Source: Paulinella micropora
Taxonomy: Eukaryota; Cercozoa; Imbricatea; Euglyphida; Paulinellidae
Direction of reading: 5' to 3'
Assembly (NCBI GenBank): GCA_019918135.1
Contig: WBZZ01007004.1
Span: 28,501 to 92,500 of the forward strand
DNA length: 64,000 bases
Positions 54,041 to 62,881 of this stretch are shown here, in pieces; positions within the stretch are counted from its first letter, which is position 1, and each line of letters starts with the position of its first letter. The notes under the pieces are model-generated. The model was not told where the DNA came from and did no database searches. It saw only the letters and a program-made list of their open reading frames with translations. A program made the translations under genes and the position numbers.

Positions 54041-54853
54041 ATGGATTACAAAGGGGGCAGGTCAAGTGGTATCTATTACATAAATAGTAAAAACAGAATA
54101 ACAGGCACAGATAGCGACTTTACACACGAAATAAACTTAAAATCACTGGACAATCCCACACATTGTAAAATTCTTCATATTTATGTGCCGAAGTCGTATT
54201 ACTCCGTGGCTTCACCATATAATACTTTTACATTATCCGAAGACGGATATGAGGCTTTAATTACGATACCTGATGGAAACTACACAATGAACAATCTAAA
54301 AAATAAACTATCTGAGGTGTTATCCGCAGATAGCCCAAATAATTATACTTATGTTGTATCCAGTAATAATACAAACATAGAACCAGAGGACGGCAAATTA
54401 ACATTCAGTGTGTCAGAGAATAAAGGTATTCAACCGCGGTTTATATTTGATGCTGATACACGTATTCACGAGGTAATGGGTTTTGATAGAAACTCAACAT
54501 ATTTCTTTGCTAATGATTTTATTAAATCGCCAAATGTAATTATTCTAACTGGTGAAAAAACTTTGTATCTTCAATCGGATTTGGTGAATGAAGGTGATAA
54601 TCATGTGCTTCAAGAAATATACACAGCAAACGAAATTCCTTTCGGCTCTGTCATTTATGATGGAAGCGGGTCTGAGTATGGTAAAACATTGTCCGCTAGT
54701 TCAAACAATGTATTCAGGTTTTACTTGACGGACGAAAACGACCAAGCAATTAATCTTAATGGTTTGGGTATTGTTATGACATTATTGGTTTATCGTGAAA
54801 CTAATTATTTTAGTTTATTCAATTCATTCTTTAATTTGTTGAAGGCGAGGTAA
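54041..54853 (+). CDS. mCP: Minor capsid (penton) protein of element B
   Basis: 270 residues from the ATG at 54041 (MDYKGGRSSGIYYINSKNR). The pattern GIYYINSKNRITGTDSDFTHEINL...CKILHIYVPKSYYSVASPYNTFTL and IPDGNYTMNNLKNKLSEVL is typical of Polinton and virophage penton proteins. A frame extending to 53939 overlaps the hairpin repeat and is unlikely to be used. Directly before the MCP, as in most Polintons. Intact. Confidence 0.82.
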   Translation: MDYKGGRSSGIYYINSKNRITGTDSDFTHEINLKSLDNPTHCKILHIYVPKSYYSVASPYNTFTLSEDGYEALITIPDGNYTMNNLKNKLSEVLSADSPNNYTYVVSSNNTNIEPEDGKLTFSVSENKGIQPRFIFDADTRIHEVMGFDRNSTYFFANDFIKSPNVIILTGEKTLYLQSDLVNEGDNHVLQEIYTANEIPFGSVIYDGSGSEYGKTLSASSNNVFRFYLTDENDQAINLNGLGIVMTLLVYRETNYFSLFNSFFNLLKAR

Positions 54854-54938
54854 AGATATTTAATTTTAGAATTATTTATTTTTTTCTATAGATATATTCT
54901 CGTGAATTATCAAATTTACAGGAAGCAAAAAGCAAAAA

Positions 54939-56516
54939 ATGCCGTCTCAAGTCGGATATGGACAAGAGTTAGACCACCAACCAAAAGAACTGCTAAAAGG
55001 AAAATATGAATTAAACAAACTTACAAGCCGTGAAGGCTCGGGTAATATTACTCTCACCACAGCGGGAGGCACCGAAAGCACCTTTGAAATCCCTACCAGA
55101 CCTTTGAACCTTGCTCGTAGTGTTTTGCGATTTACCTACACTCCACGGAACCCTGGACAGAATAATGCTAATCGTATCTTTATGGATTGCTTGTCGATGA
55201 TTAGGAGTATTGAATTACGAAGCCGAAGCGGGCAGTATTTGTGTAATCTTCAACATGTTGGCAATTACACTAAGATGATTTGGAAGCCTGAAATCAGTTA
55301 TGATAAGTATATGTCTTTGGAGAACCATGGTGGAGGTGTTTCTAGCGGTGCGTTGCTTCAGAAGTGTAATGTGCTTAATGATGCTACTTTGAATATTGCT
55401 TCAAGATATTATCCTGCAGCAAGTGCAGCTGTCGCTGTCGCTCCTGGTGCCGGCACGTTCGGAACTCTACAAATTACTGCAACTAATGCGGGAGATGTAA
55501 GTACTGCTATAATTAACTCTATCAATGCTGTCGGTAATAGTGTCAAGACATTGGTAAGTCTCCCGTCAATGAGTGCTCGTCGTCATGATGACCTTTTGAA
55601 TAGTTTCAATGGTATAGGAGGTTCGTTTGTTAATGTCGCTTATGAGGAGGCTAAGTATTTTGAAGTTGGAACAATTCAGGGTGCTGCTACTGCTGTCAAT
55701 ACTGCTGATGACACTCCAGTTATCAATGTTAAATTACCTTTGGGAATGATTTTTGGAACTATTTTTGAAATTGATAAAACACTAGGCTTCAATGAAATTA
55801 TGGATATGCGGATTGTATGGGAGGGAACTAGTAGAACTATGTTTACGGGAACCGCTGCCACTAACATTGCTGAAGGTGCTGCAATTGGTGCAACTGGTGC
55901 TGTTGTTTCAAATTTGAACTTGTTTCTCGCGGTTGAAACAGACCCAAATGTTATCCTTGGTGTCCAAAGCAAAATCGCTGGTGAAGGGTTTAGATTTACT
56001 ATTGAATATCCTATCTCATGGAAGCACAACCTTGGAAGTACAAGTCAGAACTTTGTGGTAAAAATGAATAGGTCGCAGGGTGAAAGAATTCGTCGTATCT
56101 ATACTTCTGCTTTTCATAATGCAGAAAGTTCTAATACTTCTTTTGATAACGACCATAGAAACGACACTAAAATTAGATCTTATTATACTACTATCGATGG
56201 TAGCAGGATGCAACAATTTGACATTGATACTTCTGAAAATGAGGACTATATGATTTTGAAGGATAAGTTGAAGGGAAGTGCTATCCTAAACACAGATATC
56301 TATAAGTACAACTGGTTTCATGTTGATTACTGGGATAACAACCGCCCACTTTACGATAAGAATGTTGAAGGATATGAAAAGTCAGGTTTGAGCCTTGACA
56401 CTGAACGACGATATGAGTTCGTTTCTACTACTGCGGGAAACAACCTCAATCATTACACTTTTGCCATCCTTCAACAAGATGTCATTGTGAGAGGAATTGA
56501 AATTATTAAGATGTAG
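54939..56516 (+). CDS. MCP: Major capsid protein of element B (double jelly-roll)
   Basis: 525 residues from the ATG at 54939. Starts MPSQVGYGQELDHQPKELLKG and carries RPLNLARSVLRFTYTP, MIRSIELRSRSGQYLCNLQHVGNY, YPISWKHNLGSTSQNFVVKMNRSQGERIRRIY, and near the end YKYNWFHVDYWDNNRP, then TFAILQQDVIVRGIEII. Length and motifs fit Polinton-type capsid proteins that form pseudo-hexameric trimers. NLQHVGN (DNA AATCTTCAACATGTTGGCAAT) is close to a B palindrome but degenerate, possibly by chance. Intact, unlike A's unrelated-looking MCP. Confidence 0.85.
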   Translation: MPSQVGYGQELDHQPKELLKGKYELNKLTSREGSGNITLTTAGGTESTFEIPTRPLNLARSVLRFTYTPRNPGQNNANRIFMDCLSMIRSIELRSRSGQYLCNLQHVGNYTKMIWKPEISYDKYMSLENHGGGVSSGALLQKCNVLNDATLNIASRYYPAASAAVAVAPGAGTFGTLQITATNAGDVSTAIINSINAVGNSVKTLVSLPSMSARRHDDLLNSFNGIGGSFVNVAYEEAKYFEVGTIQGAATAVNTADDTPVINVKLPLGMIFGTIFEIDKTLGFNEIMDMRIVWEGTSRTMFTGTAATNIAEGAAIGATGAVVSNLNLFLAVETDPNVILGVQSKIAGEGFRFTIEYPISWKHNLGSTSQNFVVKMNRSQGERIRRIYTSAFHNAESSNTSFDNDHRNDTKIRSYYTTIDGSRMQQFDIDTSENEDYMILKDKLKGSAILNTDIYKYNWFHVDYWDNNRPLYDKNVEGYEKSGLSLDTERRYEFVSTTAGNNLNHYTFAILQQDVIVRGIEIIKM

Positions 56517-56544
56517 AAAAAATAAAATAAAAATTAATAGATTA

Positions 56545-56567
56545 AATTATTTTTTGTTATATATACA
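56545..56567 (+). promoter_or_regulatory. AT-rich promoter-like box before the lectin-like fibre gene
   Basis: AAATTATTTTTTGTTATATATAC followed by the ATG. Same pattern as other genes here. Confidence 0.4.
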
Positions 56568-57818
56568 ATGCCCCACCAGAGAAATTTAATCGCACAAAAT
56601 CCAGTCGGAGACTTCGTAAATGTCAAAGTCGGATATGATGGATATGTAGGTGGTCAAAATATGAAAACTGCCTTTGGTGAATCATTAACCAGTTCATTAA
56701 CACCAGTATTACAAGAAATCTTTCCATATACCATTAATACGAGGGTATGGACGAAAACAGAAACAAAGTCTAGCGTGTCATTTTTAAATAATATGGCGGA
56801 ATTAAAAACAACCGCAGATATTACTTCAAATGCCATTATGGAAAGCAAAAGAAAAATAAAATACAGAACTGGTATGGGAGTTTTAGCCCGCTTCACTGCC
56901 TTATGGACGACAGATGAAACTACGGATTATGTATCATTTATTGGTATTGGCGATAATAATCTACAAAATGGTTTCTACTTTTATAAGGATGGTGTGTCGG
57001 GTTTCTGTATAGCACACGCGAAAGGAGGTGTTGTTTCATATATTCAACAAGCAAACTGGGAAGACCCCTGTGATGGAACAGGAGATATGCCACTCTTGGA
57101 TTGGACAAAGGGAAATGTATTTCAAATTCAATTTCAATACTTGGGCTTTGGTGCTATTAATTTTTCTATTGAAAATCCAAATACAGGCGAATTCCAGTTA
57201 GTCCATATGATTAAGTATGCGAATGCCAACACGGGTGTCAGTCTGCGAAATACAACTCTACCATTCGTTGCTCGTATGAAAAATGATGCTGATGTAGGAA
57301 TACAAAGTTTGAAAACGGCGAGTGCTAGTTTATTCGTTGAGGGGTCAAATACTATTAATACCAGCATATCTAACGAAGCGGAAGGAGATAAAAAGGCGAG
57401 CACCACTGAAAGCCCCATTTTAAGTATTAAAAATAAAACACTTTTTAATAATGCCTTAACAAATTATTCACTCGTTTACCCATCTCTAGTGAGTATATCA
57501 AACGAAGATAGCAAGGTTAATATAGTGCGAATTGTGAAAACGACTGGAACACTTACGGCGGAGAACTTCGTTGATATTGATGCTACGACTTCAATCGTAT
57601 CAAAGGACACCTCTGCGACTGCCCTCGGTGGGGCCACTATAACAGATGTCATTCTAAAACTTTATGTTAATGCTACTTCTAGCCAACTTATTGACCTGCG
57701 AACTTACGACATACAACTCGCACCTAACGAAAATCTAACATTTTTACAAAAGTCTGTTGCGACCGTCGCGAATGGAGGAAATGTAAGTGTTATAGTTAAT
57801 TTTGTTGAGGATCATTGA
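56568..57818 (+). CDS. Lectin-like fibre or vertex protein
   Basis: 416 residues and beta-rich. N-terminal about 75 residues unlike A; then KYRTGMGVLARFTALWTT, FIGIGDNNLQNGFYFYKDG, NVFQIQFQYLGFGAINFSIENPNTGEFQLVHMIKYAN. This central part is strongly conserved with A (38681-39908) and recalls concanavalin-like domains of viral adhesins. The C-terminal part (LKLYVNATSSQLIDLRTYDIQL) is a further beta domain. Follows the MCP by 51 bp, probably late and virion-associated. Conservation across two capsid lineages suggests a host-recognition role. Confidence 0.7.
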   Translation: MPHQRNLIAQNPVGDFVNVKVGYDGYVGGQNMKTAFGESLTSSLTPVLQEIFPYTINTRVWTKTETKSSVSFLNNMAELKTTADITSNAIMESKRKIKYRTGMGVLARFTALWTTDETTDYVSFIGIGDNNLQNGFYFYKDGVSGFCIAHAKGGVVSYIQQANWEDPCDGTGDMPLLDWTKGNVFQIQFQYLGFGAINFSIENPNTGEFQLVHMIKYANANTGVSLRNTTLPFVARMKNDADVGIQSLKTASASLFVEGSNTINTSISNEAEGDKKASTTESPILSIKNKTLFNNALTNYSLVYPSLVSISNEDSKVNIVRIVKTTGTLTAENFVDIDATTSIVSKDTSATALGGATITDVILKLYVNATSSQLIDLRTYDIQLAPNENLTFLQKSVATVANGGNVSVIVNFVEDH

Positions 57819-57846
57819 AGCAAAAAAAAATACAATTGATTTTTAC

Positions 57847-58269
57847 TTATAAATATTTTTTTACAGCATCTTTGTTATTAAAATAAGGGTCTTGAATTAA
57901 ATATTCAAGGTATGGTTTATCAATCTTAGCAACATCTTCAATTTTCATTTTTTTATACTTACCATATTGAAGAAAAACATCGGTTTCACTTTGTGCTATT
58001 TCTTCGCCGACCTTGGCCTTTATTTCGGTGATACCAGTCTCTTTTAAATCAGCAGTAGTAAAAGGAGTGCTTTCTTCCTCCATCATTTTTGATAATGTAG
58101 CCTCCAAAGGAATAACTACTTTTACGTTGTCATCTCTTGGTTTATATTGCTCATAGAAAGATACAATGTCAGGCTTAGTCCATTTAATAGTGGGTTTCTT
58201 AACTTCGCTGTCAATGTTCCATTTTTCAATTTCATTCAAGTAGTCCTGCTTGGTGCTTAGGTCTGTCAT
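57847..58269 (-). CDS. Protein with exonuclease X C-terminal-like module, paralog 1
   Basis: 140 residues. N-terminal STKQDYLNEIEKWNID...TKPDIVSFYEQYKPRDD is shared with the A pseudogene at 24187. C-terminal FLQYGKYKKMKIEDVAKIDKPYLEYLIQDPYF is the F-x-Y/F-GKYK-x(2)-K...YL-W/Y module found at the end of exonuclease X and in DUF3820-type proteins. Role unknown; perhaps nucleic-acid binding in replication. Convergent with the lectin-like fibre. Overlap with paralog 2: none, spacing 24 bp. Confidence 0.7.
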   Translation of the reverse strand: MTDLSTKQDYLNEIEKWNIDSEVKKPTIKWTKPDIVSFYEQYKPRDDNVKVVIPLEATLSKMMEEESTPFTTADLKETGITEIKAKVGEEIAQSETDVFLQYGKYKKMKIEDVAKIDKPYLEYLIQDPYFNNKDAVKKYL

Positions 58270-58293
58270 TGATATACTATTAATATTATTTTT

Positions 58294-58584
58294 TTATTGT
58301 AAATATTTTTTTACTTCTGCCTTAATGTCGGTGAATTTATCAAACCAAGGCTGTTTCATAACCCATTCAAGGTATGGCTTATCAATAACCGCTATATCTT
58401 GAATTTTTTTGCCTTTATATTTACCAAATGGAAAAACATCGGTTGGCTTGCCAGCCCGCGCATTTTCAATTGCCTTTATTTGGTCTTGAATTACCTTTTG
58501 GATATCTTTCAATGTGAAGGTTTCATTTTTATTTTCAATAGAGAGTTTTTCAAACTTCTCGCATAGTCTGGTGAGGGCGGACAT
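58294..58584 (-). CDS. Protein with exonuclease X C-terminal-like module, paralog 2
   Basis: 96 residues. FPFGKYKGKKIQDIAVIDKPYLEWVMKQPWF matches the same module as its neighbour and sits closer to the family consensus (FGKYKGK, YLEW). The N-terminus has a short helix instead of the 100-residue extension. Tandem paralogs suggest a local duplication in B. Same strand as DNA polymerase, so possibly an early replication gene. Confidence 0.72.
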   Translation of the reverse strand: MSALTRLCEKFEKLSIENKNETFTLKDIQKVIQDQIKAIENARAGKPTDVFPFGKYKGKKIQDIAVIDKPYLEWVMKQPWFDKFTDIKAEVKKYLQ

Positions 58585-58619
58585 TGGTATATATAGACTG
58601 ATAAAAATTTATTGAAAAA

Positions 58620-58757
58620 AATTAATTATTGATATTTATCAACTACACTTTCATTCGCTTCGCTCATACTCGTAATCTCAAACTTGTTTGAGATATTGAT
58701 AAACATCGATGTTTTAGAATAAGCGGGAGTGAAACGAGAGCGCAATTCTAAAATATC
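58620..58757. repeat. Intergenic double-hairpin repeat, copy 5
   Basis: GATATTTATCAAC...GTTTGAGATATTGATAAACATC around TTTCATTCGCTTCGCTCATACTCG, with a palindrome of the 20-bp family inserted in the loop (58675). Then TTTTAGAATAAGCGGGAGTG...GCGCAATTCTAAAA. The end overlaps the stop of the DNA polymerase gene. Confidence 0.8.
58675..58694. repeat. B palindrome CAAAC/GTTTG, intergenic
   Basis: ATCTCAAAC-TT-GTTTGAGAT. Both arms differ from the other copies, yet pairing is kept. Confidence 0.88.
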
Positions 58758-61700
58758 ATTTGATATCCGTAAGGAATACTATCATTTTCATTGATAAACT
58801 CCCGACCTTGCCATTTATTATCATTAACTTTCTTTTTTATGTTTGTAGTATGAACTATGCTAAAATGGTTAATATTTTGCTGTTTGCTATTTCGTGATAA
58901 ATGAATTTTCTTCATTTGAAAATCTCTAACATTTTCAATGCTTTCGCCTAAATCCATCTTTTCATATACTTCTGGATTTAACCCCTTTGAATTCAACCCC
59001 TTACCTCTAAGGTGGTAGTATCTCTTTTTTACTCCATCGTTTTCGTAGCATTCAATTATATGAACACCTTTGTCTTTATGTTTCAAGTCATTCTTGGTAA
59101 GGTAAGGGAGAAAGGCTTCATTCGTTGTAAATTCTAACATATACAATTTAGGAGCAATCCATATTCCTCTTATTATCTTACAGCAATCTCCTAAGTCATC
59201 CGTTATTCCTCCGAGAGATTTATCACCAAGCCTTTTGATTAGTTTGGCGAACCTAACATGCAACACTAAACTATCGGTATCGGTGTAATAGAAGTCGGCT
59301 TCTATGTCTTTATTTGGATTAGCCTCTTTTATGTAGTTATACATAATTCGCCTGCTATATGCTAGAATGAAAGCCCCGTAATGAGAAGGTTTGGTTATGC
59401 TCTCTTCAATTATTACTTCATTTCTTGGTATTCCAGATACGTGCCATAGTTTATTTCCGTCTTTATCTTTGAATTCAACCACATCAGATATATAGTTTTT
59501 CGTCCAAAATTTCCAATACTCCTCATTTGATTTAATATATTCTGCTTCTGTTGGGATAGGTCGCTGTATCATTTTTCCGTATAACGAATTCATAAATAGT
59601 TTGGCTAGTAAATATTGCGGTGTGCCTTTTTCGCTATTTTCTTTAGCCTTAAACATTTCCAGTATGTATTCTTTGAAAACTGGTTCGGCCTCCTCTGTAT
59701 AGTAGCCTTTATGAATTGTTATATCGTAGCCTTCCTTAATCATATCTTCAATATCAACACTTGTGAGCCATTGGTCTTTCATATCCGCTAAATTCCACTT
59801 TAATGAGCCCATTTTATTTCTCTGTCCTATTCTTGAATGTAATATGTCTTTTGGTGAGATATAATCAACATTGTAAATACCGATTGGAAGATTATTATAA
59901 TCAAATGGTGCGATAGCCTGTTTAATTTCTCCAACCATAAATAAATTAAGCATCGCTGTTGGGTATAAAGATACGACATCCGCATCAACTAAATAATCGG
60001 TTAATTCGTCAAATGTGATTTTTCCCGCTAAGTAGTCCTTGTATTGTTTTGAAATAAATCTTTTTTTGCTTGGATATGTTCTTGCTCCGATAACCGCTTT
60101 TCTAAATGACTTTTCTTGTTCAATAGTTGGAAGCCTTACATCGTGCTTACCATCAATCATTTTCTTCCAGATATTGAAAGCAAGGCTTGAAGTTGAAATG
60201 TATGAAGTTAAATTCACTGAGTGTTTTTCAAATATCTCTGTGTTTATTTTGTCATATAACTCTTTTAACCCCATAACATCACACTTCAAATATTCAAGAC
60301 ACTTATTTCTTAATTCTTCGCTCATTTTTTCCCATTCTGTGGCTTGGTCGTGGTCAAAATCTCCTTTAAGAGTTTTACATTTCATATTTTCTAAGTTTTC
60401 TTTTAGAGTTCCCTGAGTATGCTTACACATATCCCACATTTTAATATTTTCAAATTGTAAAGAGATTATTGAGCCGTTATTAATCATATGTGATTTTGGT
60501 TTAATGCCTCTTCTTATTAATTCCTGTTTAATGAAGTAGTGGTCAAAGTTCGCTCCATTAAATCCATTCACATATAAAATCGGCGGTTCTTCATCTTTGT
60601 TTCTTTTCTTTCTTACTCCTGCTACTTTCTTGACTGGATTATGAATATCTCCGACTCGTCGGAGATATGGCATTCTATTACCCCATTCAACTGCTAACTT
60701 CTTTCCTCTCTCTAGAAGTGTATCAAGAAATTTAGAAATACTATCTTTACCAGCAAAGTATTTAAATCCTTCCGTCCCTTGAGTATATCCGACTATATAG
60801 CAGTCGTGAATATCAAAGCCTTCAGCAAGTGTGTTATTTCTAAAAGTTTCAAGGTCGTAATGAAGGAGTTCGTCTTTATTATTATATTTTTCTTTATGCT
60901 CCTTCGTTATTAAATGTCTCTTTCCATTCTTTAATATTTCTCTATTCACATAATTTATGATTTTTGGATTACAAGTGTGCTTTTTGATGTATTTCTTTAA
61001 ACATTGTTCGCATTTTTGTTTATATCTTTTAGTTAATCCAAAATAGTGGTTATTCTCTAAGTAAATCATAATGTCCGCTTCTTCTCCGATGTTGTTTGTG
61101 CTTATAGTTTCTCTTGTTAAGGCGTTTGTTATTTCATATGTCTTTCCTTCTTTTATCAAAGTATTAAGGATTTTTACGGCGGTAGAGAATGGTATGGGGC
61201 AATCATTAGAAAGATTGAATTTCTCTCTAATATCATTACATCTTTTTCTGTTAATAAGTGGCATATTAAGAAGGTCTTTACATAGAAAGAATAAACAATT
61301 ATTATTCTTGCTAGCGGGAGATATCAATATGTTTTCATCAGATATTGTTTTTTTACATTTGTTTCTTCCTTCATAACAACCGCCTCCGTTTTCTTGAACT
61401 ACTACTACCTTAGCATATTCAATAATTCGGTCATAACCTAATCCAGATGCTTCAATATTGCTTATGTTAAACTCATTCAACATTTCAATAAAATCGTCAT
61501 AGTTTTTTATTTGAAAAGAATTAAATGTTTTCTTTTTATAATATCTATTTAATTCTTCGTGGTCTGTTATGTATGTTATAGTGATATGAACATCCGCATT
61601 TCCTGTCATACCATTTCTTTTCGCATCCAATAGTATAGGAATTAGAACCTCTCGCTCTAATGCGTCAGTATCATAAAAGTTTATGTCTAATCCTTGCTTC

Positions 61701-61861
61701 TCGTATGTAAGAGAGTTTAATCTATTGTCGCGCCTAGATTTTAACTCTACTACTTTAAATTCCCTTTTGTTTTCTCTGGTTGTAGTTTTCTTCAAATTCG
61801 CCCTTACCTTCGCTAGTTCTACATTTTCCTTCGTCGGTCTGGGTGGTAATGGTGGTGGCAT
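58748..61861 (-). CDS. Protein-primed family B DNA polymerase
   Basis: 1037 residues; replicates the linear viral genome from a terminal protein. Exonuclease motifs: HYDLET (about 335), NGFNGANFDHYF (about 440) and YLKCDVMGL (about 535). Polymerase motifs: DADVVSLYPTAM (about 625), KLFMNSLYGKM (about 757) and YTDTDSLV (about 860). The N-terminal about 330 residues contain a NNNCLFFL segment and cysteines, typical of Polinton-type enzymes. A palindrome (60648-60667) adds PYLRRVGD between the first two exonuclease motifs at about residue 400. Element A uses a different enzyme. Intact; start at 61861 gives MPPPLPPRPTKENVELAK. Confidence 0.95.
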   Translation of the reverse strand: MPPPLPPRPTKENVELAKVRANLKKTTTRENKREFKVVELKSRRDNRLNSLTYEKQGLDINFYDTDALEREVLIPILLDAKRNGMTGNADVHITITYITDHEELNRYYKKKTFNSFQIKNYDDFIEMLNEFNISNIEASGLGYDRIIEYAKVVVVQENGGGCYEGRNKCKKTISDENILISPASKNNNCLFFLCKDLLNMPLINRKRCNDIREKFNLSNDCPIPFSTAVKILNTLIKEGKTYEITNALTRETISTNNIGEEADIMIYLENNHYFGLTKRYKQKCEQCLKKYIKKHTCNPKIINYVNREILKNGKRHLITKEHKEKYNNKDELLHYDLETFRNNTLAEGFDIHDCYIVGYTQGTEGFKYFAGKDSISKFLDTLLERGKKLAVEWGNRMPYLRRVGDIHNPVKKVAGVRKKRNKDEEPPILYVNGFNGANFDHYFIKQELIRRGIKPKSHMINNGSIISLQFENIKMWDMCKHTQGTLKENLENMKCKTLKGDFDHDQATEWEKMSEELRNKCLEYLKCDVMGLKELYDKINTEIFEKHSVNLTSYISTSSLAFNIWKKMIDGKHDVRLPTIEQEKSFRKAVIGARTYPSKKRFISKQYKDYLAGKITFDELTDYLVDADVVSLYPTAMLNLFMVGEIKQAIAPFDYNNLPIGIYNVDYISPKDILHSRIGQRNKMGSLKWNLADMKDQWLTSVDIEDMIKEGYDITIHKGYYTEEAEPVFKEYILEMFKAKENSEKGTPQYLLAKLFMNSLYGKMIQRPIPTEAEYIKSNEEYWKFWTKNYISDVVEFKDKDGNKLWHVSGIPRNEVIIEESITKPSHYGAFILAYSRRIMYNYIKEANPNKDIEADFYYTDTDSLVLHVRFAKLIKRLGDKSLGGITDDLGDCCKIIRGIWIAPKLYMLEFTTNEAFLPYLTKNDLKHKDKGVHIIECYENDGVKKRYYHLRGKGLNSKGLNPEVYEKMDLGESIENVRDFQMKKIHLSRNSKQQNINHFSIVHTTNIKKKVNDNKWQGREFINENDSIPYGYQMIF
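60648..60667. repeat. B palindrome CCGAC/GTCGG in the DNA polymerase gene
   Basis: ATCTCCGAC-TC-GTCGGAGAT on the plus strand; the minus-strand gene reads YLRRVGD. Confidence 0.92.
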
Positions 61862-61990
61862 ATTTTACTTTTATATTAGTGAGGATATAAAAATAATGAA
61901 TTTTTTCTTAATGATTATATCATAAAGAACATTATTTCTTTAAATGGAAATTAAATAATTAATATGAAAAAATAATTATTCATTTTTTGT

Positions 61991-62308
61991 TTAATACCAA
62001 CTGGCAGGCATTGTTTTATTACAACATTTGGGGGTGTTTCGTATTGTTTCCCTTTCAATCTTATACATTTCACCTTTATCGTTAAATTCTTTCATACACA
62101 CTTCTTCAATATAAGCATCTCCTTTTTCAATAATTTTAAAGGAACATATATAATCTTTTGATTTCCCTTCCTTCCATCTCTTATAATGTGATTTATGAAG
62201 GGACATTCTTAGTTTTAAACTAAGTTTTGTAGAGCCCACATAAACTTCATCTGTGTAATGAGACTTAATCATATAGATATGACCTACCTTCTTTTTTTCG
62301 TCCGTCAT
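61991..62308 (-). CDS. GIY-YIG endonuclease
   Basis: 105 residues, a single nuclease domain: HIYMIKSHYTDEVYVGST (GIY...YVG), then LRMSLHKSHYKRW with the catalytic Arg and His, and a Glu in RETIRNTP. It cuts DNA; such small nucleases are common in giant viruses and virophages and may act in recombination or homing. It stands next to two small basic/zinc-finger genes that in other viruses are fused to it, as in the A remnant at 29765-30395. Confidence 0.85.
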   Translation of the reverse strand: MTDEKKKVGHIYMIKSHYTDEVYVGSTKLSLKLRMSLHKSHYKRWKEGKSKDYICSFKIIEKGDAYIEEVCMKEFNDKGEMYKIERETIRNTPKCCNKTMPASWY

Positions 62309-62334
62309 AATGATTATATCATAAAGGATATTAT

Positions 62335-62553
62335 TTATTTAATATGTAATTCATCATTAAGAATTCTCTTATCTTCCTTCATTCTCATCCTTTTCTCCTT
62401 TCTAGCCGTTAGTATTTTTTCCTTATTCTTTTCATAATACGATTTGCTTGAAGTTCTATATATCTTTGGGTTCTTCTTAGCATACTTACTGGAAGAAATG
62501 GAGTGTGCTTTTTTCCTTTCTTCCTCTGTATTATACTTCCTTTGAGCGGGCAT
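62335..62553 (-). CDS. Small basic protein, 'EERKKAH...YY..N' family (B copy)
   Basis: 72 residues: MPAQRKYNTEEERKKAHSI, SKYAKKNPKIYRTSSKSYYEKNKEKIL. Homolog of A 20218-20490, which has the same 60-residue core. Lys-rich and probably nucleic-acid-binding. Last-but-one gene before the right TIR of B, whereas in A it is the first gene after the left TIR, so both are subterminal. Confidence 0.75.
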   Translation of the reverse strand: MPAQRKYNTEEERKKAHSISSSKYAKKNPKIYRTSSKSYYEKNKEKILTARKEKRMRMKEDKRILNDELHIK

Positions 62554-62590
62554 CCTATATAGTCATAATGATTTATTCCTTAAATAAAAA

Positions 62591-62818
62591 TTAATTGTTT
62601 TTATAATATCTTTCCAAGTCGTCGTTTCTACGAATTATACGAATAACTTTATGTCCTCCTATCATAACCTCTTCTTTCTCTGCGAAGTAGTCTCTATGAA
62701 AGTCTGATTTTTCGTGTTGATATTTTCCATATATACCTATTACCTTACCACATACACATGTGTATTTCTGCTTTCTTCTTTCCTTTACATATTCCGCTCT
62801 CTTCTGTTTTCCATCCAT
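62591..62818 (-). CDS. Small C-x-C...H zinc-finger protein
   Basis: 75 residues: basic start (KRAEYVKERRKQKYTC), then CVCGKVIGIYGKYQHEKSDFH, a C-x-C...H-x(4/5)-H finger, and a charged tail. The same finger type ends the A pseudogene at 29765-30395. Probably DNA-binding. Outermost gene on the right side of B. Confidence 0.7.
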   Translation of the reverse strand: MDGKQKRAEYVKERRKQKYTCVCGKVIGIYGKYQHEKSDFHRDYFAEKEEVMIGGHKVIRIIRRNDDLERYYKNN

Positions 62819-62881
62819 CTATATCAAAAGACGAATTTTTTCTTTTACAATATTTTTCTCTCAGTGCTAGCAATCTCGGAC

